Below are positions 1-5,728 of a stretch of 6,529 nucleotides of DNA, piece after piece. Location: the NCBI GenBank assembly GCA_005877345.1, contig VBPR01000174.1, positions 1-6,529 on the forward strand. Reading direction: 5' to 3'. The stretch comes from Nitrososphaerota archaeon. GTDB taxonomy: Archaea; Thermoproteota; Nitrososphaeria; Nitrososphaerales; Nitrososphaeraceae. The notes beneath the pieces are model-generated. The model was not told the origin of the DNA and made no database searches. It saw only the letters and a program-made list of their open reading frames with translations. The position numbers were made by a program, and so were the translations under genes. Numbering within the stretch: the first letter of the stretch is position 1; every line of letters starts with the position of its first letter.

Positions 1-724
1 ATGGTTTTGAGAAGTTCTGACCTAAATTATGTGAGGTAGCCATTTGCAATACCTTGCCATCCGCCATTAACGACTCCAGGCACGTAGTGTATTTTGCTCC
101 TACAAATTTCTCCTTATCTGATTTCAATCCAGAGACAGCTGGAATTGCAAGATATTCTTCTATTAAATACTTATAAACGTCAAGTATCAACCTAACTTCC
201 TTATCAGCGCCGCTTTCATCAGTGTGTGCTGTATGTCCTTCCTGCCAAAGAAATTCTGAATTTCTAATTAAGGGTTTGGTTGATTTAATTTCAGCTCGCA
301 AGGCACTATTCCAAAAATTTAATTTTAGCGGTAAATCTCTGTAACTAGATATCCATTTTGCGAACATAGAATATGCAAGTGTCTCTGAAGTTGGTCTAAC
401 TGCTAATTTTTCGCCAAGATCACAATCACCTGATCTTGTCACCCAAAACACTTCTGGCATAAATCCATCGAAATGATCCTTCTCCTTAGTAAGGAGACTT
501 TCAGGGATTAATACAGGTAGAAAACCATTTTTATGTCCTGTTCTCTTTAATTCATTATCAAGTATATCTTTAATGATTTCCCATATGGCATAACCGTATG
601 GGCGAAGGACTATGAATCCTTTACTTGGTGAATAGTCTGCAATACCTGATTTGAGTACGCATTGAGTATACCAATCACTGAAATCAAATGACTTCTTTAC
701 TGTTATGCCTAATTCTTTAGTCAA
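1..724 (-). CDS. proS: Prolyl-tRNA synthetase, N-terminal half (cut by window edge)
   Basis: This enzyme charges tRNA-Pro with proline, using ATP, in the cytoplasm. About 241 residues are visible; the archaeal/eukaryote-type enzyme is usually around 480, so the anticodon-binding domain lies beyond the left edge. The visible part is the class II catalytic core. It reads FIVLRPYGYAIWE near residues 37-49, VLIPESLLTKEKDHFDGF near 70-87, the motif 2 region RPTSETLAY near 109-117, SYRDLPLKLNFWN near 126-138, EFLWQEGHTAH near 154-164, and SHNLGQNFSKP at the window end. These are strong matches to the archaeal ProRS family. The start is a TTG (722-724), because an in-frame TAA lies three codons upstream and no ATG is available. 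The protein begins (M)TKELGITVKK. It follows the small Cys-motif gene by 29 bp with no clear promoter between them, so co-transcription is likely. Confidence 0.96.
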   Translation of the reverse strand, partial: MTKELGITVKKSFDFSDWYTQCVLKSGIADYSPSKGFIVLRPYGYAIWEIIKDILDNELKRTGHKNGFLPVLIPESLLTKEKDHFDGFMPEVFWVTRSGDCDLGEKLAVRPTSETLAYSMFAKWISSYRDLPLKLNFWNSALRAEIKSTKPLIRNSEFLWQEGHTAHTDESGADKEVRLILDVYKYLIEEYLAIPAVSGLKSDKEKFVGAKYTTCLESLMADGKVLQMATSHNLGQNFSKP

Positions 725-753
725 GTTGAATTACTACAACGATTGTTGAGAAA

Positions 754-1050
754 TTATGACAAAGGTTCTCCTTTACAATAGACTTTACCCATAACTCTAC
801 TATGGAAGTTACTGCATACATAACACTGTATGAAACCCAATTCTTTTTCAAAAACTGGACAATCAACAGCTTCAAGCTTCATTCTCTTCAACATCTTCGG
901 ACTCACACCCTTTAACTTTAGCTTGCCCTTTTCATCCATCATTCCAATAGCTTGCAATTCTGATTTCGCCTTATCATCTAATTTGATACTTTTTTCAACT
1001 CCCTTTACAGGAACAATGTATTTTGTGTCAGGACTTTCCGCAGTAGACAT
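754..1050 (-). CDS. Conserved-looking 98-aa protein with a four-cysteine motif
   Basis: I do not recognise a named family. The 98-residue protein has a charged, Lys-rich N-terminal half. Its C-terminal third contains C64-x11-C76-x2-C79-x12-C92 plus H83, ending in the short sequence YCKGEPLS. The cysteine spacing suggests a bound metal (zinc or possibly an Fe-S cluster), and no membrane segment is present. The ATG start at 1050 is supported by a TATA-like GTGTATATGA (plus-strand spelling, 1071-1080) about 25 bp upstream, which fits a leaderless archaeal transcript. proS follows 29 bp downstream on the same strand, so the protein may be made alongside ProRS. Coding is supported by the clean reading frame, the promoter and the cysteine motif. 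An overlapping plus-strand frame (830-1060) looks like its shadow. Function is unknown. Confidence 0.8.
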   Translation of the reverse strand: MSTAESPDTKYIVPVKGVEKSIKLDDKAKSELQAIGMMDEKGKLKLKGVSPKMLKRMKLEAVDCPVFEKELGFIQCYVCSNFHSRVMGKVYCKGEPLS

Positions 1051-1070
1051 GAATAATTAATATTTCGATC

Positions 1071-1080
1071 GTGTATATGA
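1071..1080 (-). promoter_or_regulatory. TATA-like box for the 98-aa gene
   Basis: On the minus strand the sequence reads TCATATACAC, centred about 25 bp before the ATG at 1050. This is the spacing expected for a leaderless archaeal promoter. It is followed by GATCGAAA, which also occurs just after the TATA box of the 67-aa gene. Confidence 0.5.
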
Positions 1081-1120
1081 TGCTTGCTATCTGTATAGAG
1101 TGTAAAATATTAATAATCTC

Positions 1121-1158
1121 AAGGCAGACTATCGAGCTAGCCATTACACTATAGTCTA
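1121..1158 (-). other. tRNA-Gly(GCC)-like 5'-half fragment (possible relic)
   Basis: On the minus strand this stretch contains TAGTGTAATGGCTAGC, which is the usual layout of tRNA positions 8-23 (U8, D-stem, GG of the D-loop). It then continues to CTGCCTT where the anticodon loop would be, giving anticodon GCC. The D-stem has one mismatch and the anticodon stem does not close. No T-arm (GGTTC-type sequence) or matching 3' acceptor follows before the 98-aa gene. It is therefore not a working tRNA. It could be a decayed fragment of one, or a coincidence within promoter DNA. Confidence 0.3.
1126..1157. repeat. 7-bp perfect inverted repeat in divergent intergenic region
   Basis: AGACTAT (1126-1132) and ATAGTCT (1151-1157) are perfect inverted repeats with an 18-bp spacer that contains the palindrome GCTAGC. 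On the plus strand a run of A follows, so it is not a terminator for a plus-strand transcript. It lies between the divergent 98-aa gene and J-protein gene, so it could be an operator. It overlaps the tRNA-like stretch. Confidence 0.4.
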
Positions 1159-1186
1159 AAAAAGCAAACTTGACAATGTGAAATGA

Positions 1187-1196
1187 TTATTTATTT
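1187..1196 (+). promoter_or_regulatory. TATA-like box for the J-domain gene
   Basis: TTATTTATTT is centred about 25 bp upstream of the ATG at 1216. This spacing places transcription start at or next to the start codon, as in leaderless archaeal genes. Confidence 0.5.
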
Positions 1197-1215
1197 GATG
1201 TTCGTAAAATAACAT

Positions 1216-1629
1216 ATGGATGATTATTATAAAGTTCTTGAGCTCAACAAGAATGCTTCTATAGATGAGATAAGGAAATCATTTAGAGCACTCGCATTGA
1301 AATATCATCCAGATAAAAATAAGAACGTAGGCTCCAAGGAAAAATTCATGAAAGTCGTCGAGGCGTATGAAGTATTATCTGATTCGAACGGTAAGAAAAA
1401 CTATGATGAATCGATTACTATTAAAAAGAATACTCCAAAGTATGACTTTTCTTGGACACCTTCGGCGGATTTTGAAAACGTTTATAGCTACACTAGAATT
1501 AAAAACACATACGTTGGTGGAGGTATATGGGATATTGGAGAAAAGGCATCAAAGGCAATGTGGAAGGCGACGATTATACTTCTTGCTTCACTTGCTTCAA
1601 TGGCCCTATTGATACTGTTCCTCCCCTAG
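1216..1629 (+). CDS. Short membrane-anchored J-domain (DnaJ-like) protein
   Basis: J domains stimulate the ATPase of Hsp70 (DnaK) and recruit it to clients. Residues 1-65 are a full J domain: DDYYKVLELNKNASIDEIRKSF at 2-23, the essential HPD at 31-33 within LKYHPDKN, the helix III region FMKVVEAYEVLSD at 44-56, and KKNYD at 60-64. There is no Gly/Phe linker, no CxxCxGxG zinc domain and no client-binding C-terminal domain, so this is not the full chaperone DnaJ. A polar linker (about 66-110) is followed by a hydrophobic helix at about 117-136, right at the C-terminus, which looks like a tail anchor with the J domain facing the cytoplasm. The ATG start has a well-placed TATA box. It probably brings DnaK to the membrane; this role is inferred. 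Confidence 0.9.
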   Translation: MDDYYKVLELNKNASIDEIRKSFRALALKYHPDKNKNVGSKEKFMKVVEAYEVLSDSNGKKNYDESITIKKNTPKYDFSWTPSADFENVYSYTRIKNTYVGGGIWDIGEKASKAMWKATIILLASLASMALLILFLP

Positions 1630-1640
1630 ATAGATTCAGA

Positions 1641-1844
1641 TCATGGTTCTTTGCGCTTTTTGAAAGTCATCTGTTTATTTTTAACTGAGTATTTATACCA
1701 AAAAAAAACCGCAAGTCCTAAATTTGCCACTGAAGTGAATAAGAAAATTGGCGAATTAGTCTGAATAAAAATCGCAATTCCATAAATCCCAACAATTATT
1801 GCGACTATACAAAGTAACTTTAACTGATTGCTTGATATTGGCAA
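1641..1844 (-). CDS. Small two-helix membrane protein, function unknown
   Basis: The predicted 67-residue protein has two hydrophobic segments, about residues 9-28 and 33-52, separated by the short polar turn QTNS. It ends in a strongly basic tail (KNKQMTFKKRKEP), which would favour a cytoplasmic C-terminus. I recognise no family. The start is a TTG at 1842-1844, since an in-frame TGA lies just upstream. A TATA-like TTTTATATT (minus strand, 1866-1874) sits about 26 bp before this TTG and supports it. Its stop is 11 bp from the stop of the convergent J-protein gene. Confidence is moderate: small hydrophobic ORFs can arise by chance, but the promoter spacing and the regular two-helix layout argue for a real gene. 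Confidence 0.55.
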   Translation of the reverse strand: MPISSNQLKLLCIVAIIVGIYGIAIFIQTNSPIFLFTSVANLGLAVFFWYKYSVKNKQMTFKKRKEP

Positions 1845-1865
1845 GCTTATTCAAAGGTTTCGATC

Positions 1866-1874
1866 AATATAAAA
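1866..1874 (-). promoter_or_regulatory. TATA-like box for the 67-aa membrane protein
   Basis: TTTTATATT on the minus strand is centred about 26 bp upstream of the TTG start at 1844, consistent with a leaderless transcript. GATCGAAA follows directly, as at the 98-aa gene. Confidence 0.45.
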
Positions 1875-1950
1875 GTCAAACTAATTATGCAATAAATTGA
1901 GTTTATTTTCTTTTTGTCTTGATTTTCACTCCTCAAAAGTCGAGTCTAAC

Positions 1951-2715
1951 TTATGGCGGACTGAATATTGGAATCTGTTCCCTCTTATGTTGAGATTTTT
2001 TTATCATGTCAGTTACTAATTTTATCTTAATCTTGCTTTGTTTACAGTTATTCAAATCATTTTTCAGATAGCATTGCAAGATAGTATCTATCTCGTGATA
2101 TGATAGCCCAATTTCTTTTTCTGCTACATGCCCTCTCCAAAACCTGGGGCTGCTTGGTTGATTGACAATTTGTTCTGAGAGTCCTAGTTGCTCTCCTAAC
2201 AATTTGACTTGGCTCTTGTACAGTCCTCCAAGTGGAAGTAAATCAGCTGCACCATCCCCGAATTTAGTAAAATAGCCTATCATCAATTCACTCTTGTCCG
2301 AAGTTCCTAGAACTAGAAGATTACTGATAGCCGCATAATGGTATAGAAATGCCATCCTCAGTCTTGCAGAAAGATTTCCAGCGGATAGTTTGTCCTTTGG
2401 TAAGTTGTTTAGCAAAATTTTTTTTGCACTTTCAAAATGAATTTCCTTATATTTGATTTTCATCTGCTTTGCCAGGTGACGAGCATTGTCGACGTCTTTT
2501 TTCGGCGTAAGTCCGCTTTCTGGCATAATCAGTCCCAATATTCTATTTCTTTGAATGGATCTTGATACTAATACAAGACAAACGGAAGAATCAAGACCCC
2601 CGCTAAGTCCCATGACTACACCGTTTTTCTTCCTCGATCTTACTTGTTCTGTAATAAATCTTGTAATTTCATCAATGATTGTGTTGTAGTTTAAGGTTAG
2701 AAAATCTTCAGACAT
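1951..2715 (-). CDS. nadE: NAD synthetase, ammonia-dependent type
   Basis: This enzyme makes NAD from nicotinate adenine dinucleotide, ATP and ammonia through an adenylated intermediate, the last step of NAD synthesis. At 254 residues it is the normal length of the single-domain enzyme, with no nitrilase-type glutaminase domain, so nitrogen comes from free ammonia. Visible motifs are the pyrophosphatase P-loop SGGLDSS at 38-44, GNLSARLRM at 113-121, GTSDKSELMIGYFTKFGDG around 137-155, LLPLGGLYKSQV at 159-170, PSSPRFWRG at 187-195, SYHEID at 205-210, and the C-terminal KREQIP at 244-249. The ATG at 2715 is 2 bp after the thrC stop, so the two genes are translationally close and share one transcript. 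In an ammonia oxidiser, direct use of ammonia would make sense; that link is inferred. Confidence 0.96.
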   Translation of the reverse strand: MSEDFLTLNYNTIIDEITRFITEQVRSRKKNGVVMGLSGGLDSSVCLVLVSRSIQRNRILGLIMPESGLTPKKDVDNARHLAKQMKIKYKEIHFESAKKILLNNLPKDKLSAGNLSARLRMAFLYHYAAISNLLVLGTSDKSELMIGYFTKFGDGAADLLPLGGLYKSQVKLLGEQLGLSEQIVNQPSSPRFWRGHVAEKEIGLSYHEIDTILQCYLKNDLNNCKQSKIKIKLVTDMIKKSQHKREQIPIFSPP

Positions 2716-2717
2716 TG

Positions 2718-4067
2718 CTATTTTGCAACTGGAGGTTTGGAAAATCTGTTGCTTTGATTTAAATGATAATCAATTGATAATCTGGGATCTTTTTGTTTAC
2801 CCGTCAGTATTCCTACTACAACATCATCTTTTTTTATGATCTCCTCTTTCCTGAGCTTCCTTATTCCTGCAGGAACGGCACCCGATGCCATTTCGCAATC
2901 AAATCCGTTTAGTCCTACTAAGGCCATTCCATCACTCATTTCCTTATCAGAAACTTGTGTAACAATGCCGTTAGTAAAGTCTATTGATCTTAATGCCTTG
3001 ATCAGATTTGCAGGTTTACCTATTTGTATTGCAGTGGCTTTGGTACGTGGCTTGATACCTTTCTTGTCTTTTTGATCATAATATTCTTTAATTAGACTCA
3101 GGTCAGGTCTTCCAATATTCCATTCTAGTTTCTTACCTCCAAACAAACCGTTAGTTAATTCATAGAAGGTATTTGCTCCCTCTGCATTTACCACAAGTAG
3201 TCTTGGAATTTTTTTTATCCATCCGAGGTCGTATAGTTCCATTATTGCCTTTCCACAACTAGAAGTATTTCCTAATGCACCGCCAGGATATACTATCCAA
3301 TCCGGTGGATTCCAGTCAAGATATTCTAGAGCTCTGTAAAGTATTGTTTTTTGCCCTTCTATCCTAAATGGATTAATAGAATTTACCGTGTATGCACCTA
3401 GTTCTTGGGCTTCTTTCAGTGAATATGCTAGAGCGTCGTCAAAGTTGCCATCAATCTCAATTACTTGTGCACCAAATTGGAATGCTTGGCCAAGTTTGCC
3501 TGGCGCTATTTCTCCTTTTGGAACAAAGACCTCACATTTGATATTTTCATTTGCAGCATACATTGCAGCAGATGCTGACGTATTTCCTGTTGACGCACAG
3601 ATGATTTTATTCATATTTATCATTTTAGCATGTGTCACAGCAGTCGACATTCCATTGTCTTTAAATGAACCACTAGGATTGTAACCTTCAGGTTGTAATA
3701 GAAGGAAATCGTTATCAATTAGGGAATATTCTGAAACCTTTTTCATTTTGTAAGGTTTAGATTGCCTGCCTTCAGAACCATCAAGTGAAACCAGAATTTT
3801 GGAGCATTGTTCAAAATCCTCTGTATCCAGGTTGGCAAAGTTAATTAGTTCTCGAAATCTCCATACTCCACTTTCATTGTAGATGTTTCCCCCATGGTTT
3901 CTACGTTGATAGAATGTTTGGATTAGTTCGCGAGAAAAATTTTTTTGATAAATAATGTCCAAAAATGAACCGCATTTACAAACAAGTATGTTGTTATTAA
4001 TTTTATAAGTAAGATTACATGTAGGGTTAATGCATTTCTTGAATGGATTGTCTCCCATGCCAGCCAT
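2718..4067 (-). CDS. thrC: Threonine synthase (PLP fold type II), with N-terminal zinc ribbon
   Basis: This enzyme converts O-phosphohomoserine to threonine and phosphate using PLP. The 449-residue protein starts with a ribbon-like cysteine set (C12, C17, C30, C32). The PLP lysine is K136 in EGYNPSGSFKDNGM. STGNTSASAAMYAA at 159-172 contacts the cofactor region, PGGALGNTSS at 261-270 is the phosphate-binding loop, and SGAVPAG at 395-401 and LTGKQKDP at 421-428 lie near the C-terminus. The usual GEGxTPL stretch is replaced by LDGSEGRQSKPYKM (about 95-108), and SFKDRG has N instead of R. The assignment is therefore firm as a ThrC-family enzyme, while the substrate is slightly less certain; a paralogue such as cysteate synthase is the main alternative. 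The ATG at 4067 has a TATA box at 4087-4094. nadE follows 2 bp downstream. Confidence 0.9.
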   Translation of the reverse strand: MAGMGDNPFKKCINPTCNLTYKINNNILVCKCGSFLDIIYQKNFSRELIQTFYQRRNHGGNIYNESGVWRFRELINFANLDTEDFEQCSKILVSLDGSEGRQSKPYKMKKVSEYSLIDNDFLLLQPEGYNPSGSFKDNGMSTAVTHAKMINMNKIICASTGNTSASAAMYAANENIKCEVFVPKGEIAPGKLGQAFQFGAQVIEIDGNFDDALAYSLKEAQELGAYTVNSINPFRIEGQKTILYRALEYLDWNPPDWIVYPGGALGNTSSCGKAIMELYDLGWIKKIPRLLVVNAEGANTFYELTNGLFGGKKLEWNIGRPDLSLIKEYYDQKDKKGIKPRTKATAIQIGKPANLIKALRSIDFTNGIVTQVSDKEMSDGMALVGLNGFDCEMASGAVPAGIRKLRKEEIIKKDDVVVGILTGKQKDPRLSIDYHLNQSNRFSKPPVAK

Positions 4068-4079
4068 GAATTATTTCCT

Positions 4080-4094
4080 AAAAAAAGATATTTA
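4080..4094 (-). promoter_or_regulatory. TATA-like box and T-run before thrC
   Basis: On the minus strand TAAATATC (4087-4094) is centred about 23 bp before the thrC ATG, suggesting a leaderless thrC-nadE transcript. Directly after it comes a run of seven T (4080-4086). That run could also end the transcript of the upstream AsnB-like gene, since oligo-T acts as a terminator in archaea. Confidence 0.45.
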
Positions 4095-4131
4095 GACGTT
4101 TACTGCTTTTGCAATTAGAATACTAGTGAAT

Positions 4132-5079
4132 TCAAACAGGTGGGAAAGCTCCGCAAGTATAACAATACTTTGGATATGATAAACAAGAGCTGCAGAACAA
4201 ACACCTAAGTGAATCACACGATTGTTTGGCAGGGCATCCAAAAAATGATTTGTAGATCCTATAATAATAGAGATGTTCTTTGTCTCTGACTATCACATTA
4301 TCGAGAGCAACAATTTTAGATTCCTTTTCAAATTCTTCATGATCGATAAGATCTCCAAATTTATTTGAAATTTCTTCAAATCCGGAACCTTCTTCCAAAG
4401 CCATCTTATTTCTCCATACTGTTGGTCCAAGTTCTTTTTCAAAGGCCTTCCTTAAAATGAATTTTCCCCACTTTTTACTCTTATATTCTCCTACCTTATC
4501 ATTTATGTCAATTGAAGTTGCCAAATCATAAAGTGGATTTTCTAGGTATGGAGTATTGACGGTTATTCCCAGCGTTTCTCCTATCTTTCTTGAAGAAAAT
4601 CTCATTATTTTCCACAGTTCAATTAAAATTTCCTGCAATTTTCTTAGGTCTGCAAAATATCTTTGAAGGTAATTATATCCAGCAAATAATTCGTCTGCAC
4701 CATCTCCAGTAACTATGCCATCGTAACCATGATATTTTGCCTCCCTCATGCCAAAGAAAATAACCGAAGAATTTCTTATTTCCAGTGGATCGAAGGTCTT
4801 GAATGTTTTAACAATGTTCGGGACTATTCTAACGATGTCCTTAAAATCAACAACACACTCAATATGATTTTGACTATATTTTTTTGCTATGCTCTTAGCA
4901 TATTTTAGATCTTGTGAGTTGGGACCTAAGGAGGTTACAATACTTAATTTAGGTCTCATCAAGTAACATAAGACACTACTATCCAATCCTCCGGACAAAA
5001 GTAACGAATTATCAAGGTATTTACTCACAATTTTTTTTAAATTTTGCTTTAACACCCTCTCTGCGTACGACGATAACAA
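4132..5079 (-). CDS. Asparagine-synthase-type ATP-pyrophosphatase with Cys-rich tail
   Basis: The 315-residue protein matches the synthetase domain of asparagine synthase B (COG0367 C-terminal part). It has the P-loop LLSGGLDSSVL at 27-37, GDGADELFAGYNYL at 125-138, a PYLENPLYDLA segment at 177-187, and the K/R-rich LRKAFEKELGPTVWRNK at 209-225 followed by EEGSGFEE. The N-terminal glutaminase domain (Cys2 nucleophile) is absent, so it would use ammonia or another amine donor. The C-terminus carries seven cysteines in about 30 residues: C282, C288, C293, C296, C299, C306, C309. This is likely a zinc or Fe-S site and is not part of canonical AsnB. The start is taken as TTG (5077-5079); GTG at 5053-5055 is an alternative. 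thrC follows after 64 bp. The acyl acceptor and product are unknown; simple asparagine synthesis is possible but unproven. Confidence 0.85.
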   Translation of the reverse strand: MLSSYAERVLKQNLKKIVSKYLDNSLLLSGGLDSSVLCYLMRPKLSIVTSLGPNSQDLKYAKSIAKKYSQNHIECVVDFKDIVRIVPNIVKTFKTFDPLEIRNSSVIFFGMREAKYHGYDGIVTGDGADELFAGYNYLQRYFADLRKLQEILIELWKIMRFSSRKIGETLGITVNTPYLENPLYDLATSIDINDKVGEYKSKKWGKFILRKAFEKELGPTVWRNKMALEEGSGFEEISNKFGDLIDHEEFEKESKIVALDNVIVRDKEHLYYYRIYKSFFGCPAKQSCDSLRCLFCSSCLSYPKYCYTCGAFPPV

Positions 5080-5110
5080 AATATGATGAGAACGTATGAT
5101 AATTACAAAT

Positions 5111-5137
5111 AAAAATTTGACTATGATGTAGTAAAAA
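5111..5137 (-). terminator. Possible oligo-T terminator after the wHTH gene
   Basis: Two T5-type runs follow the wHTH stop codon (5139) on the minus strand, at about 5132-5136 and 5111-5115, without a hairpin. Runs of T are the main termination signal in archaea. The same AT-rich stretch may serve as the promoter for the AsnB-like gene. Confidence 0.3.
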
Positions 5138-5138
5138 T

Positions 5139-5384
5139 CTATTTTATTGCAGTGGTTCCATTGTGTTCACGTAATAATTCTAAACCTTCCTTGGTGATGT
5201 GGTACTGCTTCGATTTTTTTATTACATATCGAACCATTCTACCAAGATGATAGTAGATTGAACCTGTAGACAGGTCAGTCGCATATTTTATTTCAGAAAA
5301 CCGCGCTGCGCCATTGCTATCTACGATAGCTTGCAAAATCTTAATTCTTGTTCTCCTGGCGCGGAGCTGCGTCTCACCTATCAA
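5139..5384 (-). CDS. Small winged-helix DNA-binding protein
   Basis: This is an 81-residue stand-alone winged helix-turn-helix protein. Residues 11-22 form the first helix (RTRIKILQAIVD). RFSEIKYATDLS at 28-39 is helix two and the turn, and TGSIYYHLGRMV at 40-51 is the recognition helix, typical of ArsR/MarR-like and archaeal wHTH repressors. YHITKEGLELLREH at 61-74 is the wing and last helix. No metal-sensing cysteines or extra ligand domain are seen, so it is nearly a bare DNA-binding module. The start is TTG at 5382-5384; no ATG or GTG is available in the N-terminal segment. It is divergent from the YHS gene, and a 13-bp direct repeat in the shared intergenic region is a natural candidate for its binding site. 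That link is inferred. Confidence 0.85.
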   Translation of the reverse strand: MIGETQLRARRTRIKILQAIVDSNGAARFSEIKYATDLSTGSIYYHLGRMVRYVIKKSKQYHITKEGLELLREHNGTTAIK

Positions 5385-5397
5385 CGAAAATTTTATG

Positions 5398-5440
5398 TTA
5401 ATAAATTATTTATGTTTTTCTAAATAAATATTTTAAAATA
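5398..5440 (-). promoter_or_regulatory. AT-rich promoter region of the wHTH gene
   Basis: This stretch holds at least two TATA-like elements on the minus strand, ATTTATTAA (5398-5406) and an AAATATTTA-type sequence around 5421-5437. The nearer one is too close for a start at or before the TTG at 5384. The farther one would give a short leader of about 15-20 nt. The actual box cannot be decided from sequence alone. Confidence 0.3.
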
Positions 5441-5456
5441 ATTACAAAAACTTGAG

Positions 5457-5492
5457 TGATATCTACTATTAGTTAAAAATTAATGGCCCATT
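5457..5492. repeat. Direct repeat copy 1 (TGATATCTACTAT ... TAATGGCCCATT)
   Basis: TGATATCTACTAT at 5457-5469 is repeated exactly at 5566-5578. Eleven bases after copy 1 comes TAATGGCCCATT (5481-5492), which matches TAATGCCCATT over the YHS start codon (5583-5593) apart from one extra G. It looks like a partial duplication of the YHS gene's promoter and start region, or a pair of operators. Confidence 0.6.
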
Positions 5493-5551
5493 TTCCCAGA
5501 ATTTTACTTTTTTGAGCACTTCTAATTCAAGGCTTGAGAAAATTTGGACAC

Positions 5552-5560
5552 AATATAAAT
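5552..5560 (+). promoter_or_regulatory. TATA box of the YHS gene
   Basis: AATATAAAT is centred 29 bp upstream of the ATG at 5585. It is the best TATA box in the window and decides the start of the YHS protein. It would lie inside the coding region if the upstream TTG (5534) were used. Confidence 0.6.
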
Positions 5561-5565
5561 AGAAA

Positions 5566-5593
5566 TGATATCTACTATGACATAATGCCCATT
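5566..5593. repeat. Direct repeat copy 2, between TATA box and YHS start
   Basis: TGATATCTACTAT (5566-5578) followed by TAATGCCCATT (5583-5593) is the second copy of the repeat seen at 5457-5492. A protein bound here would block transcription start of the YHS gene. Confidence 0.6.
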
Positions 5594-5728
5594 GATCCTG
5601 TATGCGGAATAGAAATGGATGAAGACCTGGCCACTATTCATGAGTATGATGGAAAGAAATACTATTTTTGCTGTGAGGGTTGTAGGAGCATCTTTTCTAG
5701 AAAGCCTGGAAAGTATTCAAAAAAATAA
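5585..5728 (+). CDS. Stand-alone YHS-domain protein (metal-binding type)
   Basis: The 47-residue protein is a single YHS domain: MPIDPVCGIEMDED at 1-14, YDGKKYYFCCEGCRSIF at about 21-37, and KPGKY near the end. The cysteines (C7, C29, C30, C33) follow the DPVCG ... FCCxxC pattern seen in YHS/TRASH-like domains, which are often found on copper-transporting ATPases and other metal-handling proteins. A role in copper or other soft-metal binding is plausible but not shown. I use ATG 5585 as the start. A longer frame from TTG 5534 would add 17 residues with no YHS similarity and would cover the TATA box at 5552-5560. The gene is divergent from the wHTH gene, and the zinc-ribbon gene follows 79 bp downstream on the same strand. 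Confidence 0.88.
   Translation: MPIDPVCGIEMDEDLATIHEYDGKKYYFCCEGCRSIFSRKPGKYSKK

Noticed and set aside
830..1060. Plus-strand open frame opposite the 98-aa gene
   Set aside because: It has no recognisable motif, whereas the minus-strand frame has a promoter and an ordered cysteine motif.
1126..1157. Inverted repeat as a rho-independent terminator
   Set aside because: On neither strand is it followed directly by a T-run, and it lies between divergent genes where no transcript needs to end.
1367..1612. Second plus-strand frame inside the J-protein gene
   Set aside because: It is an out-of-frame shadow of a clear J domain.
2836..3684. Plus-strand open frames inside thrC (2836-3075, 3388-3684)
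   Set aside because: They are antisense to a well-supported gene and show no motif of their own.
5534..5584. N-terminal extension of the YHS protein from TTG 5534
   Set aside because: It would translate through the TATA box at 5552-5560, adds residues with no YHS similarity, and a well-spaced ATG exists at 5585.
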